A DNA stretch of 64,000 nt from CALMFG01 sp963674805 (lineage in GTDB: Bacteria > Bacillota > Clostridia > Christensenellales > CALMFG01): assembly GCA_963674805.2 (NCBI GenBank), contig CAXXNY010000022.1, positions 124,001-188,000 on the forward strand. The letters are read 5' to 3'. Both the position numbers and the translations under genes were made by a program. The first letter of the stretch is position 1; each line of letters opens with the position of its first letter. The notes beneath the pieces are model-generated. The model searched no databases. It saw nothing but the letters and a program-made list of their open reading frames with translations, and was not told the origin of the DNA. This document shows, in pieces, positions 1-8,869 of this stretch.

Positions 1-987
1 TTCGGTCACTGTGTTGAGTTCATCATACTGAGCCGCATCCATATCTAAAATATTAAACGACTGGTTGAGCGTCAGCGCCCCTTCGGTGACAAGGTCGATC
101 CCCGCAATCTCATACTTTGGCGGATTCGAAATTGAGTTGGACGAAAACTGTGTCTTGACCTGCTTGCCTGTGACCCTTGCGTAAATATCCGCAGTCGTAG
201 AACCGCAGATGACCTTCTTGCCTCCTAAGGCATCAAACTGTTTCACGAAACGTTCGTCCACCGCTTTGCTCTCCGGCGGGCCAGAGAGAATATTCAAAAT
301 ACGCGCGGGCCGTGCTTTTATTGCGATCAGCGTCGCGTCATCACGGTGCGTTCCGCCGCACATCTCCCTGACTTTAGCGGCTGAATCATTTAGTATATCC
401 TGTATGCTTTTTTTCTGCTGGATCTGGTCGTTTACCCAACGCAAAAATCCGTCGCTACCCCAGCCGAAACCGTATCCTTCCCCCATGCCTGCCTGTGTCA
501 CGCCGTCGCTCATCATAAAGAGCGTATCGCCTGACGACATCATACCCGTGCAGACGCCGACAACTTCGCCTGAATCGGCGGTAAAAGTCTGTTCAATCCG
601 TGAAACCGTGGTATGCTCTAAAAACAGCGGTTCAGGGTTTTCATACGTTACCGCACGAAACCGGCCGTCAGCCGCAAGCGAAACCGCACAAAAAGCCGCA
701 AACGGAAAGCTCTCCTCGGTTCTGGCGCGCTTCATAAAGGCGGCAATCTTATGCCCGAGCGTCTTTAAGTCCATATGCGCCTTCATCAGCGTCATCATCC
801 GGTTGGCGCACATGACTGCGCTGACATGCGCATACGCGCCGCTGCCGATTCCGTCGCACAAGACCACATAGGTGTTGCTGCCGTCGCGTTCGTTCAGCAC
901 AAAGTCACCGCAGGCATCCTGTCCGTGCTTCACAGCCTGGTTAATCAATATATCAAAATGCTTGGCGTTTTTACTTGTCCTGTTCAT
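1..987 (-). CDS. SpoIIE-family PP2C-like serine phosphatase, 3'-truncated by window edge
   Basis: I translated this frame directly; it stays open for 329 codons to the left edge, so the C-terminus is missing. The N-terminal half shows a SpoIIE/PP2C phosphatase domain: VVLCDGIGSG near residue 40, MSDGVTQAG in the middle and a GTHRDDATLIAIK metal-binding motif near residue 225. Proteins of this family are Mn/Mg-dependent phosphoserine phosphatases that usually act on anti-anti-sigma-like or other signalling partners. The ATG at 987 lies inside the end of the preceding sensory hydrogenase gene (17-base overlap), so the two are almost certainly co-translated. This suggests that the phosphatase is the output of that sensor. 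The substrate is unknown. No membrane segment is visible, so it is probably cytoplasmic. Confidence 0.85.
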   Translation of the reverse strand, partial: MNRTSKNAKHFDILINQAVKHGQDACGDFVLNERDGSNTYVVLCDGIGSGAYAHVSAVMCANRMMTLMKAHMDLKTLGHKIAAFMKRARTEESFPFAAFCAVSLAADGRFRAVTYENPEPLFLEHTTVSRIEQTFTADSGEVVGVCTGMMSSGDTLFMMSDGVTQAGMGEGYGFGWGSDGFLRWVNDQIQQKKSIQDILNDSAAKVREMCGGTHRDDATLIAIKARPARILNILSGPPESKAVDERFVKQFDALGGKKVICGSTTADIYARVTGKQVKTQFSSNSISNPPKYEIAGIDLVTEGALTLNQSFNILDMDAAQYDELNTVTE

Positions 988-2662
988 CCGGGCTCAGCAG
1001 CCTTTCCACAATCATTTCGCTTTTCGCCGTGCTTTTTCCTAAGAAATCGGCCATCTGGCGCGCCATCTCAAGCTGGTTTTCCAAAAGCGCCTGCGCCTGC
1101 ATCGCCGTCTCCCTTTTCAGGCTTTCCAGCTTCTTTTCGTTTAATTTATGCGCCGTAATATCCGAATAAATGCCGGTGAACTTATGTTCCTGCGGCAACG
1201 GATACAGTATTTGATGATAGATTTTTCCGTAACAACTGATGATATTATCCACTCGGTCGCGTTTGCCGGACGCCAGTTCTTCAAAACCGTTTTCCGGTAC
1301 GAGATAGCTGATTTCTTTTCCGATCACAGCATCGCCGCACATAAACGCTTTTTTAAACGCCTTGTTCGTCGATAAAATTCTCAGCTGCTCATCCACAATC
1401 ACGATGCTGTTTGGTGTAGTCTCCATTAAAAGATCGCCGCGCGCCTGTGCCATCCGCCGCATATAAGGGATACACATTTCCTCTTCCGCGTTTCCGTTAA
1501 TAACTGCAATCGCCATATCACGGCAGGAAGAATACCCGCACGCGCCGCAGTTTAACTGCTGGCTTTCGTTGACTTTATCCGTGTTTTTATAGACTTCCAA
1601 AATCTGCTCTTCGGTCACTGCTTCCTGTTTTACAGCCTCACGATGGTACGCAACATGCATGTCTATCTTAGGCACGGCAAAGCCCGCCGCTTCTTCTAGT
1701 TCGCCCGCGTATTCCAATAAGCTTTGGCGTCTTTCGAACAAATTGTTTTTGGTCACCATACAAGGGCCGTTAATGCACCCTTCCGAGCAGAACAGGGGTT
1801 CCGCACCTATTTTCGCGCTTTCAAAATCAAAGTCAAACAGCTCCATTACATTGGATGAGCCGCTTGTCGAGATGAATTCTCCCTTTTTATCGTCCATCCC
1901 CGCTGCCTTAGACATTGCGCCCGGAATCGGGTAAAATCTTGAAAAGCTCTGGTTCTCAATATGGTCAAAGCCGCTCTCGTCGCAGGCTTCAAGCGAAATC
2001 TCCTCATCTTTCAACCAGCTGTCCAGTTCCTCAAAGGTCAGCACCGCATCAATGGCCGCCTTGTTATCCTCGCGCTCCGCTTCGCCTTTTTTTGCGATGC
2101 ACGGGCCGATAAAGATCACTTTTGTTTCTTCTCCGAATTTTTCTTTCAGTTCCCTGCCGTGCATCACCATGGGCGATGCGATATCCAAAAGATACGGCAG
2201 TTTATCCGGGCGGTATTTTTCGACATAATTCGTAACCACCGGACAGGCGGTGTAAACCCCGCCGCGTGCAATCTCATCCATCCGGTTTTTCGCCATCTTC
2301 GCGGAAAGCGCCGCGGCTTCGGATGTTTCAAACACCTTTTCAAACCCGAGCTTTCGTAATGCCGACGGCACCCGTTTTGCCCGCCATCCGGTGTATTCTG
2401 CAGCAAAAGACGGCGCGATTGTGACAAACGCACGGCCGTCTTTTATCATGGCTTTCGCAAGCCCGATATCATTCCGGTATGTTTTGGCATGCTGAGGGCA
2501 GTTTTTGACACAGATGCCGCATTGGATACACTTATCGCTATCCACATAGGCCTGCCCGTCCTTGATGCCGATCGCATGCACCGGGCAGTGGCGCAGGCAT
2601 TTATAACAATCCCTGCACCTTGCCTTCAGTGTATAAACGATACCGTTTTTTTCTATACTCAT
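971..2662 (-). CDS. Sensory-type [FeFe]-hydrogenase with PAS domain (HydS-like)
   Basis: The 563-residue protein has, in order: two [4Fe-4S] ferredoxin motifs (cysteines 16-26 and 45-55), an H-cluster hydrogenase domain, a four-cysteine Fe-S motif of the CGACGYSSC type (about 372-397), a PAS domain (about 411-505) and a probable coiled-coil tail. H-cluster ligands look intact: Cys140 (TAC), Cys188 (GPC), Cys292 and Cys296 (FCSEGC). The usual TSCCP motif is TACPV here, so the proton-relay cysteine next to the first ligand is missing. In the group C (sensory) hydrogenases this loss goes with low turnover and a proposed H2-sensing role. The start ATG overlaps the stop of hydA (ATGA) and the 3' end overlaps the phosphatase gene. 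I infer H2 or redox sensing with output through the PAS/coiled coil to the phosphatase; direct catalysis of H2 is less likely. Confidence 0.88.
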   Translation of the reverse strand: MSIEKNGIVYTLKARCRDCYKCLRHCPVHAIGIKDGQAYVDSDKCIQCGICVKNCPQHAKTYRNDIGLAKAMIKDGRAFVTIAPSFAAEYTGWRAKRVPSALRKLGFEKVFETSEAAALSAKMAKNRMDEIARGGVYTACPVVTNYVEKYRPDKLPYLLDIASPMVMHGRELKEKFGEETKVIFIGPCIAKKGEAEREDNKAAIDAVLTFEELDSWLKDEEISLEACDESGFDHIENQSFSRFYPIPGAMSKAAGMDDKKGEFISTSGSSNVMELFDFDFESAKIGAEPLFCSEGCINGPCMVTKNNLFERRQSLLEYAGELEEAAGFAVPKIDMHVAYHREAVKQEAVTEEQILEVYKNTDKVNESQQLNCGACGYSSCRDMAIAVINGNAEEEMCIPYMRRMAQARGDLLMETTPNSIVIVDEQLRILSTNKAFKKAFMCGDAVIGKEISYLVPENGFEELASGKRDRVDNIISCYGKIYHQILYPLPQEHKFTGIYSDITAHKLNEKKLESLKRETAMQAQALLENQLEMARQMADFLGKSTAKSEMIVERLLSPDEQDK

Positions 2663-4650
2663 GAAACAACAACTCCTGCAAGATTCAACGCGTTTTCCAC
2701 CGCCTGAATCACTTTTTCTGATGTTGCCTTTTCGATGATCAGATCACCGACCGACACCACCGGTCCGCGCTGGCAGCGCTCATGGCAGAACGTCGCGGTA
2801 ATCATAACCTCATCTTCCAGCGCATTATCACGGACATAATGGCTCAGCTGGTCCATAATCTTCTGCGCCCCGCGTATCAGACAGCTTGTCCCGAAGCACA
2901 GGGTGATTGGCAGTTTCCCTTCGTTCCCCATAATCTTCACATCCGTGTTCTGAATCCGGCGTTTCGGTGCATAGTGGGTATGCAGCATTTCGTGCGCCGT
3001 ATGAGAACCGGGTTCGGTCAGGACTTCTTCATACAACTGTGTGATATACGGATTCTCCTGTGATTTATGCAGCTGTAACATCTTATCATTATCATACAAC
3101 CCTTTGGTGCGCTTTTCACGCATTTCCGGATCACGGCTGACCGGCTGTCCGCCTCCGTTAATGCACCCGCCGGGGCAGGCCATCACTTCGATAAAGTCAT
3201 AGTGCGCACTGCCGTCCTTCACCTTCGCCATCAGCTTCTTAGCGTTGCCGAGTCCGCTGACCACTGCCAGTGACAGTGAAACCCCGTTCATGTCCACTCG
3301 TACTTCCCGGATACCGTCTTCGCCGCGAATCTGGTGGTATTCATATCCGCCATCTACCGGTCCGCCGAGTTTTTCAGCCGCATACCTTAGCGCCGCTTCG
3401 CTGACACCGCCCGAGTTTCCGAAGATAACGCCGCCGCCTGTTTTAAAGCCGAAAGGCAGGTCAAACGATTCAGGGTGGAGCATATCAAACCGAAGCCCCA
3501 TCTCTGCAATCATCGTGGCAAGTTCCTGTGTGGTCACCACGTAATCCACATGCTTGCCGTTTTCATCCGTAAACTCCGGACGTTCCGCTTCGTATTTCTT
3601 TGCGGTACACGGCATAATCGAAACCATAACGGTGTTTTTATCCTGATCGCGTTTCTTCACAATCGCGCCCATCATCTGCTGGGGCGACTTACAGCTGCTC
3701 AGGTTATCCAGATATTCCGGATAATACTGTTCCACATACTTCACCCATGCCGGACAGCAGGATGTAAACTGGGGCAGCCGCTCTCCTTTTTGATAGCGAG
3801 CCAGGAATTCATTGACTTCTTCGATAACGGTCAGGTCGGCACTGAACGAGGTATCATATACTTCATCAAAACCCATCCTGCGCATTGCGCTGATAATCTG
3901 TCCCGTTGCCGCTGTTCCCGCCGGCAGTCCGAACGCTTCGCCGAGTGCGATGCGTACGGCCGGGGCAATCTGCGCCACCACTTTTTTATTCTTGTCATGC
4001 AGCGCTGTCCAAACTGCGCTGTTCTGGCTCTTTGATACCAACGCGCCTGTCGGGCAGACCCTGACGCACTGTCCGCAGTTGACACATTCCACCTGGTCAA
4101 GGTTCTTGCCGAAGCTGGGGAGCACGGCGGCCTTTGAACCGCGGAATGCAAAGTCGATGGCGCCGATCCCCTGAACCTCGTTGCACATGCGGACACAATC
4201 TCCGCAGAGCACGCACTTGCCCGGGTCTCTCACCAGAGACGGCGAACTGATATCCAATGGTTTCGGTTCTTCTTTTTTGCTGAACCGTACTTCTTTAATA
4301 CCGAATCTGCGCGCCAGTGTCTGGAGCTGGCAGTCCATACCCTTTGTACACGTCGGGCATTCTCCCTGGTGGCTGGCCAGCAGCAGCTCGACAATCATCT
4401 TGCGCATCGCCAGAATTTCGCCGGTGTTGGTGCGCACTACCATGCCCGGTTCCGGTTTGGTGGAGCATGCCGCTACCAGTCCCCTGCCCTCTACTTCTAC
4501 CATGCACATTCTGCATGCGCCGTATATACTGATTTCGGAATGGTAGCAGAACGTGGGCAAATCGATTCCCGCTTTTCTGACCAGTTCCAACAGATTCCGT
4601 TCATCACCGATTTTAACGGTTAATTGGTCAATCGTCAATTTGTTATCCAT
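2659..4650 (-). CDS. hydA: Electron-bifurcating [FeFe]-hydrogenase catalytic subunit HydA
   Basis: This is the catalytic subunit of a trimeric NAD- and ferredoxin-linked bifurcating hydrogenase. I start it at an internal ATG giving 663 residues, because AAGGTGG lies just upstream and the gap to hydB is then 10 bases; a longer frame would run into hydB. Domains: a [2Fe-2S] plug (Cys35, 46, 49, 62), a His-Cys [4Fe-4S] motif (HQGECPTC, about 94-107), two [4Fe-4S] motifs (about 146-156 and 189-199), and the H-cluster motifs TSCCPAW (296), MPCTAKKYE (346) and ACPGGCINGGG (491). A C-terminal thioredoxin-like [2Fe-2S] domain has Cys585, 590, 622 and 626, as in HydA of the multimeric enzymes. All catalytic residues, including the proton-relay cysteine, are present. 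It works with HydB and HydC in the cytoplasm to balance NADH and reduced ferredoxin against H2. Confidence 0.96.
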   Translation of the reverse strand: MDNKLTIDQLTVKIGDERNLLELVRKAGIDLPTFCYHSEISIYGACRMCMVEVEGRGLVAACSTKPEPGMVVRTNTGEILAMRKMIVELLLASHQGECPTCTKGMDCQLQTLARRFGIKEVRFSKKEEPKPLDISSPSLVRDPGKCVLCGDCVRMCNEVQGIGAIDFAFRGSKAAVLPSFGKNLDQVECVNCGQCVRVCPTGALVSKSQNSAVWTALHDKNKKVVAQIAPAVRIALGEAFGLPAGTAATGQIISAMRRMGFDEVYDTSFSADLTVIEEVNEFLARYQKGERLPQFTSCCPAWVKYVEQYYPEYLDNLSSCKSPQQMMGAIVKKRDQDKNTVMVSIMPCTAKKYEAERPEFTDENGKHVDYVVTTQELATMIAEMGLRFDMLHPESFDLPFGFKTGGGVIFGNSGGVSEAALRYAAEKLGGPVDGGYEYHQIRGEDGIREVRVDMNGVSLSLAVVSGLGNAKKLMAKVKDGSAHYDFIEVMACPGGCINGGGQPVSRDPEMREKRTKGLYDNDKMLQLHKSQENPYITQLYEEVLTEPGSHTAHEMLHTHYAPKRRIQNTDVKIMGNEGKLPITLCFGTSCLIRGAQKIMDQLSHYVRDNALEDEVMITATFCHERCQRGPVVSVGDLIIEKATSEKVIQAVENALNLAGVVVS

Positions 4651-4660
4651 GTCTTCCACC

Positions 4661-6547
4661 TTATCCCGCTTTGTTAATTGCGTTAAATTTACATGTCTGT
4701 ATGCAGGCATCACATTTGATGCACTTTTCCGGGTCGATTTTATGCGGGCTTTTCAGCGTTCCGCTGATGGCACCGACCGGGCATTTCTTTGCACATAAGC
4801 TGCAGCCGATGCACTTCTCTTCATCTATCTGATAGTTCGCGAGCGCACTGCATTCACCCGTCACACACCGTTTATTGACCACATGCTCTAAATATTCATT
4901 TCTAAAGTACTTCAATGTCGACAGCACCGGATTCGGCGCCGTCTTGCCCAGCGCACACAGCGAACCTTTTTGAACCACGCCTGCAAGTTCTTCCAGCAGG
5001 TTTAAGGTATCCATCGTTGCGCGCCCTTCGACAATATCATCTAAAAGCGCATACATCTGTTTTGTACCTTCGCGGCATACAATACACTTGCCGCAGGATT
5101 CTTTCTGGGTGAAGGCCATGAAGTAATGCGCCAGCTTCACCATACAGGTGTCCTGATTCATCACAACCAGTCCGCCCGAACCGACCATTGCACCTACGCC
5201 TTTCAGTGAATCAAAATCTAAAGGCAGGTCGAGATGTTCCTGTGTTAAGCAGCCGCCGGACGGTCCGCCGATTTGTACGACCTTAAAGTCCGTGCCGCAG
5301 TTTTCTCCGTCACTGTTGATCACACCACCAGCGATGTTCCCGACGATTTCGCGAAGGGTTGTGCCGAACGGAACCTCAATCAGTCCCGTATTCTTGACAT
5401 GTCCGGTCAGTGCAAAGGTTTTTGTGCCTTTACTGTTGTCCGTCCCCTTTTTTACGAACTCGTCGGCGCCGATTTTTAAAATCAGCGGAACTGTCGCCAG
5501 CGTTTCCACGTTATTGATTACGGTTGGCTTACCGAATAATCCTTTTTCTGACGGGAAGGGCGGCTTTGGCGTGGGCATGCCCCGCTTGCCTTCGATGGAT
5601 GCAATCAGCGCCGTTTCTTCTCCGCAGACGAATGCGCCCGCCCCTTCCATAACATTAATTTTCAGCGGTTTCTTGCTGCCAAATGTGTTTTCACCTAAGA
5701 TGCCCATGCTTTCGGCATCCTTCACCGCTTTTTTGACGCGCTTGACTGCCAGCGGGTATTCTGCACGGACATAGACATATCCTTCGTCCGCTCCGATGGC
5801 CGCCGCCGCAATCATCATACCTTCGATGACGCTGTGCGGATTCCCTTCCATGATGCTTCGGTCCATAAACGCACCGGGGTCTCCTTCATCCGCGTTACAG
5901 ATGACATATTTCTTTTCGCCTTGCTGTTTGCGCGTCAAATCCCACTTTAATCCGGTCGGGAATCCGCCGCCGCCGCGGCCGCGCAAGCCCGAATCCGATA
6001 TGGTTTTGCAAATCGCTTCGTCTGTCAGTTCATTGATGGCGCGTTTCGCCTGCGCATATCCGCCCTGTGCGATGTATTCTTCAATATCTTCCGGGTCGAT
6101 ATGCCCACACTGTTTGAGCACAAAGCGTGACTGGCGTTTATAAAATGGAATATCCGCTGTTGTTTCACACGGCTTCCCGTTGTTATCCTGATATAATAAC
6201 CGCTCAACGACTTTACCGTTTATGAGTGTTTCGTTGACAATCTCCTCTACGTCACCCACGGTCACCTTGGTATAAAGCGTGCCCTCCGGCATCACCGTGA
6301 CCAGCGGCCCCATCTGGCAGAATCCCTGGCATCCGCTTTTAGATAAGTGAATATCGTGCTTCTCTTTCTTCAGTTCACAGACAAAGCTGAGTCCGCGTTC
6401 TTTAAATAGGTCTTTAAACTGCTGGTGGACAAGAAGCGCCCCGTTCGCGACACAGCCGCTGCCTGCGCAGATGATGATGCGTCGTTTTGTCGCCTCAGCC
6501 TTTTGGTCATGTGTTTTCTTGATTTCGTTTAAGTTTACGTCAGGCAC
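4661..6547 (-). CDS. hydB: Bifurcating hydrogenase flavoprotein subunit HydB (NuoF-like)
   Basis: The product is about 628 residues and NuoF-like. An N-terminal thioredoxin-like [2Fe-2S] region (IIICAGSGCVANGA) is followed by the FMN/NAD(H)-binding part (GRGGGGFPTGLKW; NADEGDPGAFMDR), an SLBB-type segment, an ESCGKCIVCREGT [4Fe-4S] motif and a C-terminal pair of [4Fe-4S] ferredoxin motifs (KCIGCSLCAKKCP and KCIKCDACIQTCK). This is the family arrangement for the NADH-oxidising, electron-splitting subunit. Two GTG starts are possible. The one I chose (6547) has GAAGG eight bases upstream; the alternative at 6556 sits right on that ribosome binding site. Either choice overlaps the end of hydC (TGA at 6540), which points to translational coupling. 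Confidence 0.95.
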   Translation of the reverse strand: MPDVNLNEIKKTHDQKAEATKRRIIICAGSGCVANGALLVHQQFKDLFKERGLSFVCELKKEKHDIHLSKSGCQGFCQMGPLVTVMPEGTLYTKVTVGDVEEIVNETLINGKVVERLLYQDNNGKPCETTADIPFYKRQSRFVLKQCGHIDPEDIEEYIAQGGYAQAKRAINELTDEAICKTISDSGLRGRGGGGFPTGLKWDLTRKQQGEKKYVICNADEGDPGAFMDRSIMEGNPHSVIEGMMIAAAAIGADEGYVYVRAEYPLAVKRVKKAVKDAESMGILGENTFGSKKPLKINVMEGAGAFVCGEETALIASIEGKRGMPTPKPPFPSEKGLFGKPTVINNVETLATVPLILKIGADEFVKKGTDNSKGTKTFALTGHVKNTGLIEVPFGTTLREIVGNIAGGVINSDGENCGTDFKVVQIGGPSGGCLTQEHLDLPLDFDSLKGVGAMVGSGGLVVMNQDTCMVKLAHYFMAFTQKESCGKCIVCREGTKQMYALLDDIVEGRATMDTLNLLEELAGVVQKGSLCALGKTAPNPVLSTLKYFRNEYLEHVVNKRCVTGECSALANYQIDEEKCIGCSLCAKKCPVGAISGTLKSPHKIDPEKCIKCDACIQTCKFNAINKAG

Positions 6548-7025
6548 TGAGTTCACCTTCTTTTTTTATAATTTCGTCAATCACCGCTACCGCCGACTCC
6601 GGCGTCATCAAACCGTGTACGTCATCGTTGATGACAATCGCCGGCGCCAGTCCGCATGCCCCGAGGCACGAGACGGTTTCGATCGTAAACAGCATATTTT
6701 TCGTTGTCTTTTCCTCGCCCGTCAGTCCCAGATGCTTTCTCAGCGCTTCCAGAATCTTTGTGGACTTCTTCACATGGCACGCTGTTCCGTCACAGATCTT
6801 GATGACATATTTCCCTTTAGGCTCCAGCGTAAAGTGTGCGTAGAATGAAGCCACACCGAACACCCTTGCAATTGATACGCCCAGTGAGGTGGCGACGAAC
6901 GCCATGACTTCCTGGGGCAGGTACCGATAAACATCCTGTATCTCCTGTAATATAGGAATAAGTTTGTTCGGTTGACGGTCATAATTGTTAATTATTTCAC
7001 ATACTTTTTCAAAATTTTTTTCCAT
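6540..7025 (-). CDS. hydC: Bifurcating hydrogenase subunit HydC (NuoE-like [2Fe-2S] protein)
   Basis: The 161-residue NuoE-type protein has a helical N-terminus and a thioredoxin-like [2Fe-2S] domain with ligands in CDGTACHVKKS and VSCLGACGLAP (Cys-x4-Cys and Cys-x3-Cys). It passes electrons from HydB into the hydrogenase complex. I start at the ATG one base after the rex stop codon, because the residues upstream of it are just rex read in another frame. An AAGGAA ribosome binding site lies about 14 bases upstream within rex. Being placed directly after rex means the repressor and its target are made from one transcript. Confidence 0.94.
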   Translation of the reverse strand: MEKNFEKVCEIINNYDRQPNKLIPILQEIQDVYRYLPQEVMAFVATSLGVSIARVFGVASFYAHFTLEPKGKYVIKICDGTACHVKKSTKILEALRKHLGLTGEEKTTKNMLFTIETVSCLGACGLAPAIVINDDVHGLMTPESAVAVIDEIIKKEGELSA

Positions 7026-7026
7026 C

Positions 7027-7686
7027 TTACAATAACCGTTCCTTGTTCTGTAATTTATTTGAGAGCACCGCCAGAGATGCCGCCATATTGACGTTTTCAA
7101 CGATTATGCCATCAGGCACTTCAATATGCACCGGCGCAAAGTTCCAAATCGCCTTGATTCCTGCGGATACCATCATGTTCGCAATCTCCTGGGTCTTATC
7201 ATACGGTACGGTAATGATGCCGATTTGTATGTGCATTCTGCTGGTTAGTTCTTTAAAACGTTCAAGCGGAAATATCGACTTTCCGGAAACGGATGACCCT
7301 TGCGCTTTCACATCATTATCAAATGCAGCGATAATCTTCAGTCCGTATACTTCAAATCCGTTATATCCGAGCAGCGCTCTGCCCAAGTTACCTGCGCCTA
7401 CCAGAAACGCTTCTCTGGTGTTATCATAGCCGAGCGTCTTTGAAATCACATCGATTAAATCTTTAATCATATATCCGACTTTCGGCCTTCCGGCCGCACC
7501 GATGGATTCAAAGTCTTTCCTTATTTGAATCGATGTAAAGCCGAACCGCTGCGCAATATTTGAGCAGGAGATGGTTTCTTCTCCGCTGTCCATGGCTGTT
7601 ACCAGGTAATGGTAATATGCCGGCAGCCGCATCAGCGTCGCTTCTGATATTGGCTTCAGAATTTCCTGGGGGATTGAGGATTCCAT
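7027..7686 (-). CDS. rex: Redox-sensing transcriptional repressor Rex
   Basis: The 219-residue Rex protein has an N-terminal winged helix (YYHYLVTAMDSGEETISCSNIAQRFGFTSIQIRKD) and a Rossmann NADH-binding domain with GAGNLGRALLGY, followed by a C-terminal dimerisation helix. Rex represses fermentation and hydrogen genes when NAD+ dominates and releases DNA when NADH rises. I prefer the ATG at 7686 over the GTG six bases upstream because CGGAG sits five bases before the ATG. It leads the hydCBA operon, which fits redox control of H2 production in Clostridia. Upstream there is a good promoter with an imperfect Rex-like palindrome, so autoregulation is likely. Confidence 0.96.
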   Translation of the reverse strand: MESSIPQEILKPISEATLMRLPAYYHYLVTAMDSGEETISCSNIAQRFGFTSIQIRKDFESIGAAGRPKVGYMIKDLIDVISKTLGYDNTREAFLVGAGNLGRALLGYNGFEVYGLKIIAAFDNDVKAQGSSVSGKSIFPLERFKELTSRMHIQIGIITVPYDKTQEIANMMVSAGIKAIWNFAPVHIEVPDGIIVENVNMAASLAVLSNKLQNKERLL

Positions 7687-7723
7687 ATTCACTCCGTTTA
7701 ATAGATATTTATTTATCGATATA

Positions 7724-7752
7724 ATATTATCTTATTAACTTCGATTCGTCAA
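7724..7752 (-). promoter_or_regulatory. Promoter of rex-hydCBA with an imperfect Rex-operator-like palindrome
   Basis: On the minus strand TTGACG (7747-7752) is followed after exactly 17 bases by TAATAT (7724-7729). The spacer and -10 contain AAGTTAATAAGATAATAT (7724-7741), which matches the Rex consensus TTGTTAA-N4-TTAACAA in nine of fourteen fixed positions. The leader to the rex ATG is about 30 bases. The promoter is well supported; the Rex site is a suggestion. Confidence 0.6.
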
Positions 7753-7949
7753 TACTTTTTATAAATATTTCTTGAATAATTTGAAATTCTTTTTATATAT
7801 GATAGCCGGGATTAAGGTATAAATCTTATTTTTAATAACTTGATATATTTGCCATATCGCCTTACAATATTCCATATACATATTAACAAAACCACGCACA
7901 ACACTTCATGTTTTTTACACAGAAAAAAAATGAATATGGCAGGTGTGAA

Positions 7950-8732
7950 ATGAAAATTATCGATCTAACCCCCAAAAACGAAAAACTGTATTTTGTATGC
8001 TTAGAAGACTGGTCTGATGAAATGAAGGAATCAGGCAATCACAAGGCGCAATGGTATGCAAAAATGAAGAAAAAGGGGCTGCGGGTAAAACTGGCGCAGG
8101 ATGACGACGGTGTGGTCTGCGGCATGATTCAGTATCTCCCGATTGAACACTCTTTTGTAAAAGGCGAAGACTTATATTTTGTGCTCTGCATTTGGGTTCA
8201 CGGACATAAACAGGGCATCGGCGATTACCGGCGTCAGGGATTCGGCAAGGCGCTGCTTAGCGCAGCTGAGGAAGACGTGCGTACTATCGGTGCAAAAGGC
8301 TTGGTGGTATGGGGGCTGGCAATCCCGGTGTTCATGCAGGCTTCCTGGTTCAAAAAGCAAGGCTATGTCAAGGTGGACCAAAAAGGTGTGACGACGCTGT
8401 TGTGGAAGACCTTTTCCGAAACCGCTGTCCCGCCAAAGCTGGTTTCGCCTCTAAAGAAAGTCGAAAAAACAGACGGCAAAGTCACAATCCATGCGTTCAG
8501 GTACGGATGGTGCCCGTCGGCCAATATCACCTATGAACGGCTGTTGCGCGCGGCTGCACCCTTCGGCGATTCGGTCATTATTAAAGAATATGACGGGTCC
8601 GATGAAGCGGTCTGGGCAGAATGGGGTATCCGCGATGCTTTATACGTAGACACAAAGGCAATTGCGACAGGGCCGCCGCCGTCCTATGACAAATTGTATA
8701 GACTAATCAGTAAAAAAGTAAAAAAACTCTGA
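7950..8732 (+). CDS. GNAT-family N-acetyltransferase with C-terminal YoaP-like domain
   Basis: The 260-residue protein starts at an ATG with AGGTG eight bases upstream; a longer frame from 7908 lacks a ribosome binding site. The N-terminal half is a GNAT acetyltransferase fold: the acetyl-CoA loop is seen in YRRQGFGKALLSAAEE, followed by GLVVWGLAIPVFMQASWFKKQGY. The C-terminal 90 residues, with YGWCPSANITYERLLRAA, resemble the thioredoxin-like YoaP domain that accompanies GNATs in Bacillus YoaP. The acceptor substrate is not evident. It is the only gene on the plus strand in this part of the window, divergent from rex and closed by a strong terminator, so it is probably monocistronic. Confidence 0.85.
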   Translation: MKIIDLTPKNEKLYFVCLEDWSDEMKESGNHKAQWYAKMKKKGLRVKLAQDDDGVVCGMIQYLPIEHSFVKGEDLYFVLCIWVHGHKQGIGDYRRQGFGKALLSAAEEDVRTIGAKGLVVWGLAIPVFMQASWFKKQGYVKVDQKGVTTLLWKTFSETAVPPKLVSPLKKVEKTDGKVTIHAFRYGWCPSANITYERLLRAAAPFGDSVIIKEYDGSDEAVWAEWGIRDALYVDTKAIATGPPPSYDKLYRLISKKVKKL

Positions 8733-8840
8733 GTCTTATAGCATAAGGATTTAAAAAACAGCTGAAATTATCGATGATTCGGCTAAAAGTTATCAGCTGA
8801 TTGCACGAAGTTAAAACCGTAACACAACACTTAAACGTAA

Positions 8841-8869
8841 AAAACCGCCGGGTAACCGGCGGCTTTTTT
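8841..8869. terminator. Bidirectional intrinsic terminator between convergent genes
   Basis: A perfect 7-base stem CCGCCGG/CCGGCGG with a GTAA loop (8845-8862) has an A-run on its left and a T-run on its right. It can stop transcription both from the GNAT gene (plus strand) and from the small minus-strand gene whose stop codon lies in the T-run. Confidence 0.93.

Noticed and set aside
971..2662. The sensory hydrogenase as a decayed duplicate of hydA
   Set aside because: All four H-cluster cysteines, the ferredoxin motifs and the PAS domain are intact and the gene overlaps both neighbours tightly, so it is a maintained, specialised protein.
7875..7890. A TTAACAA half-site that could be a second Rex operator near the GNAT gene
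   Set aside because: Only one half of the palindrome is present; the matching left half is absent.
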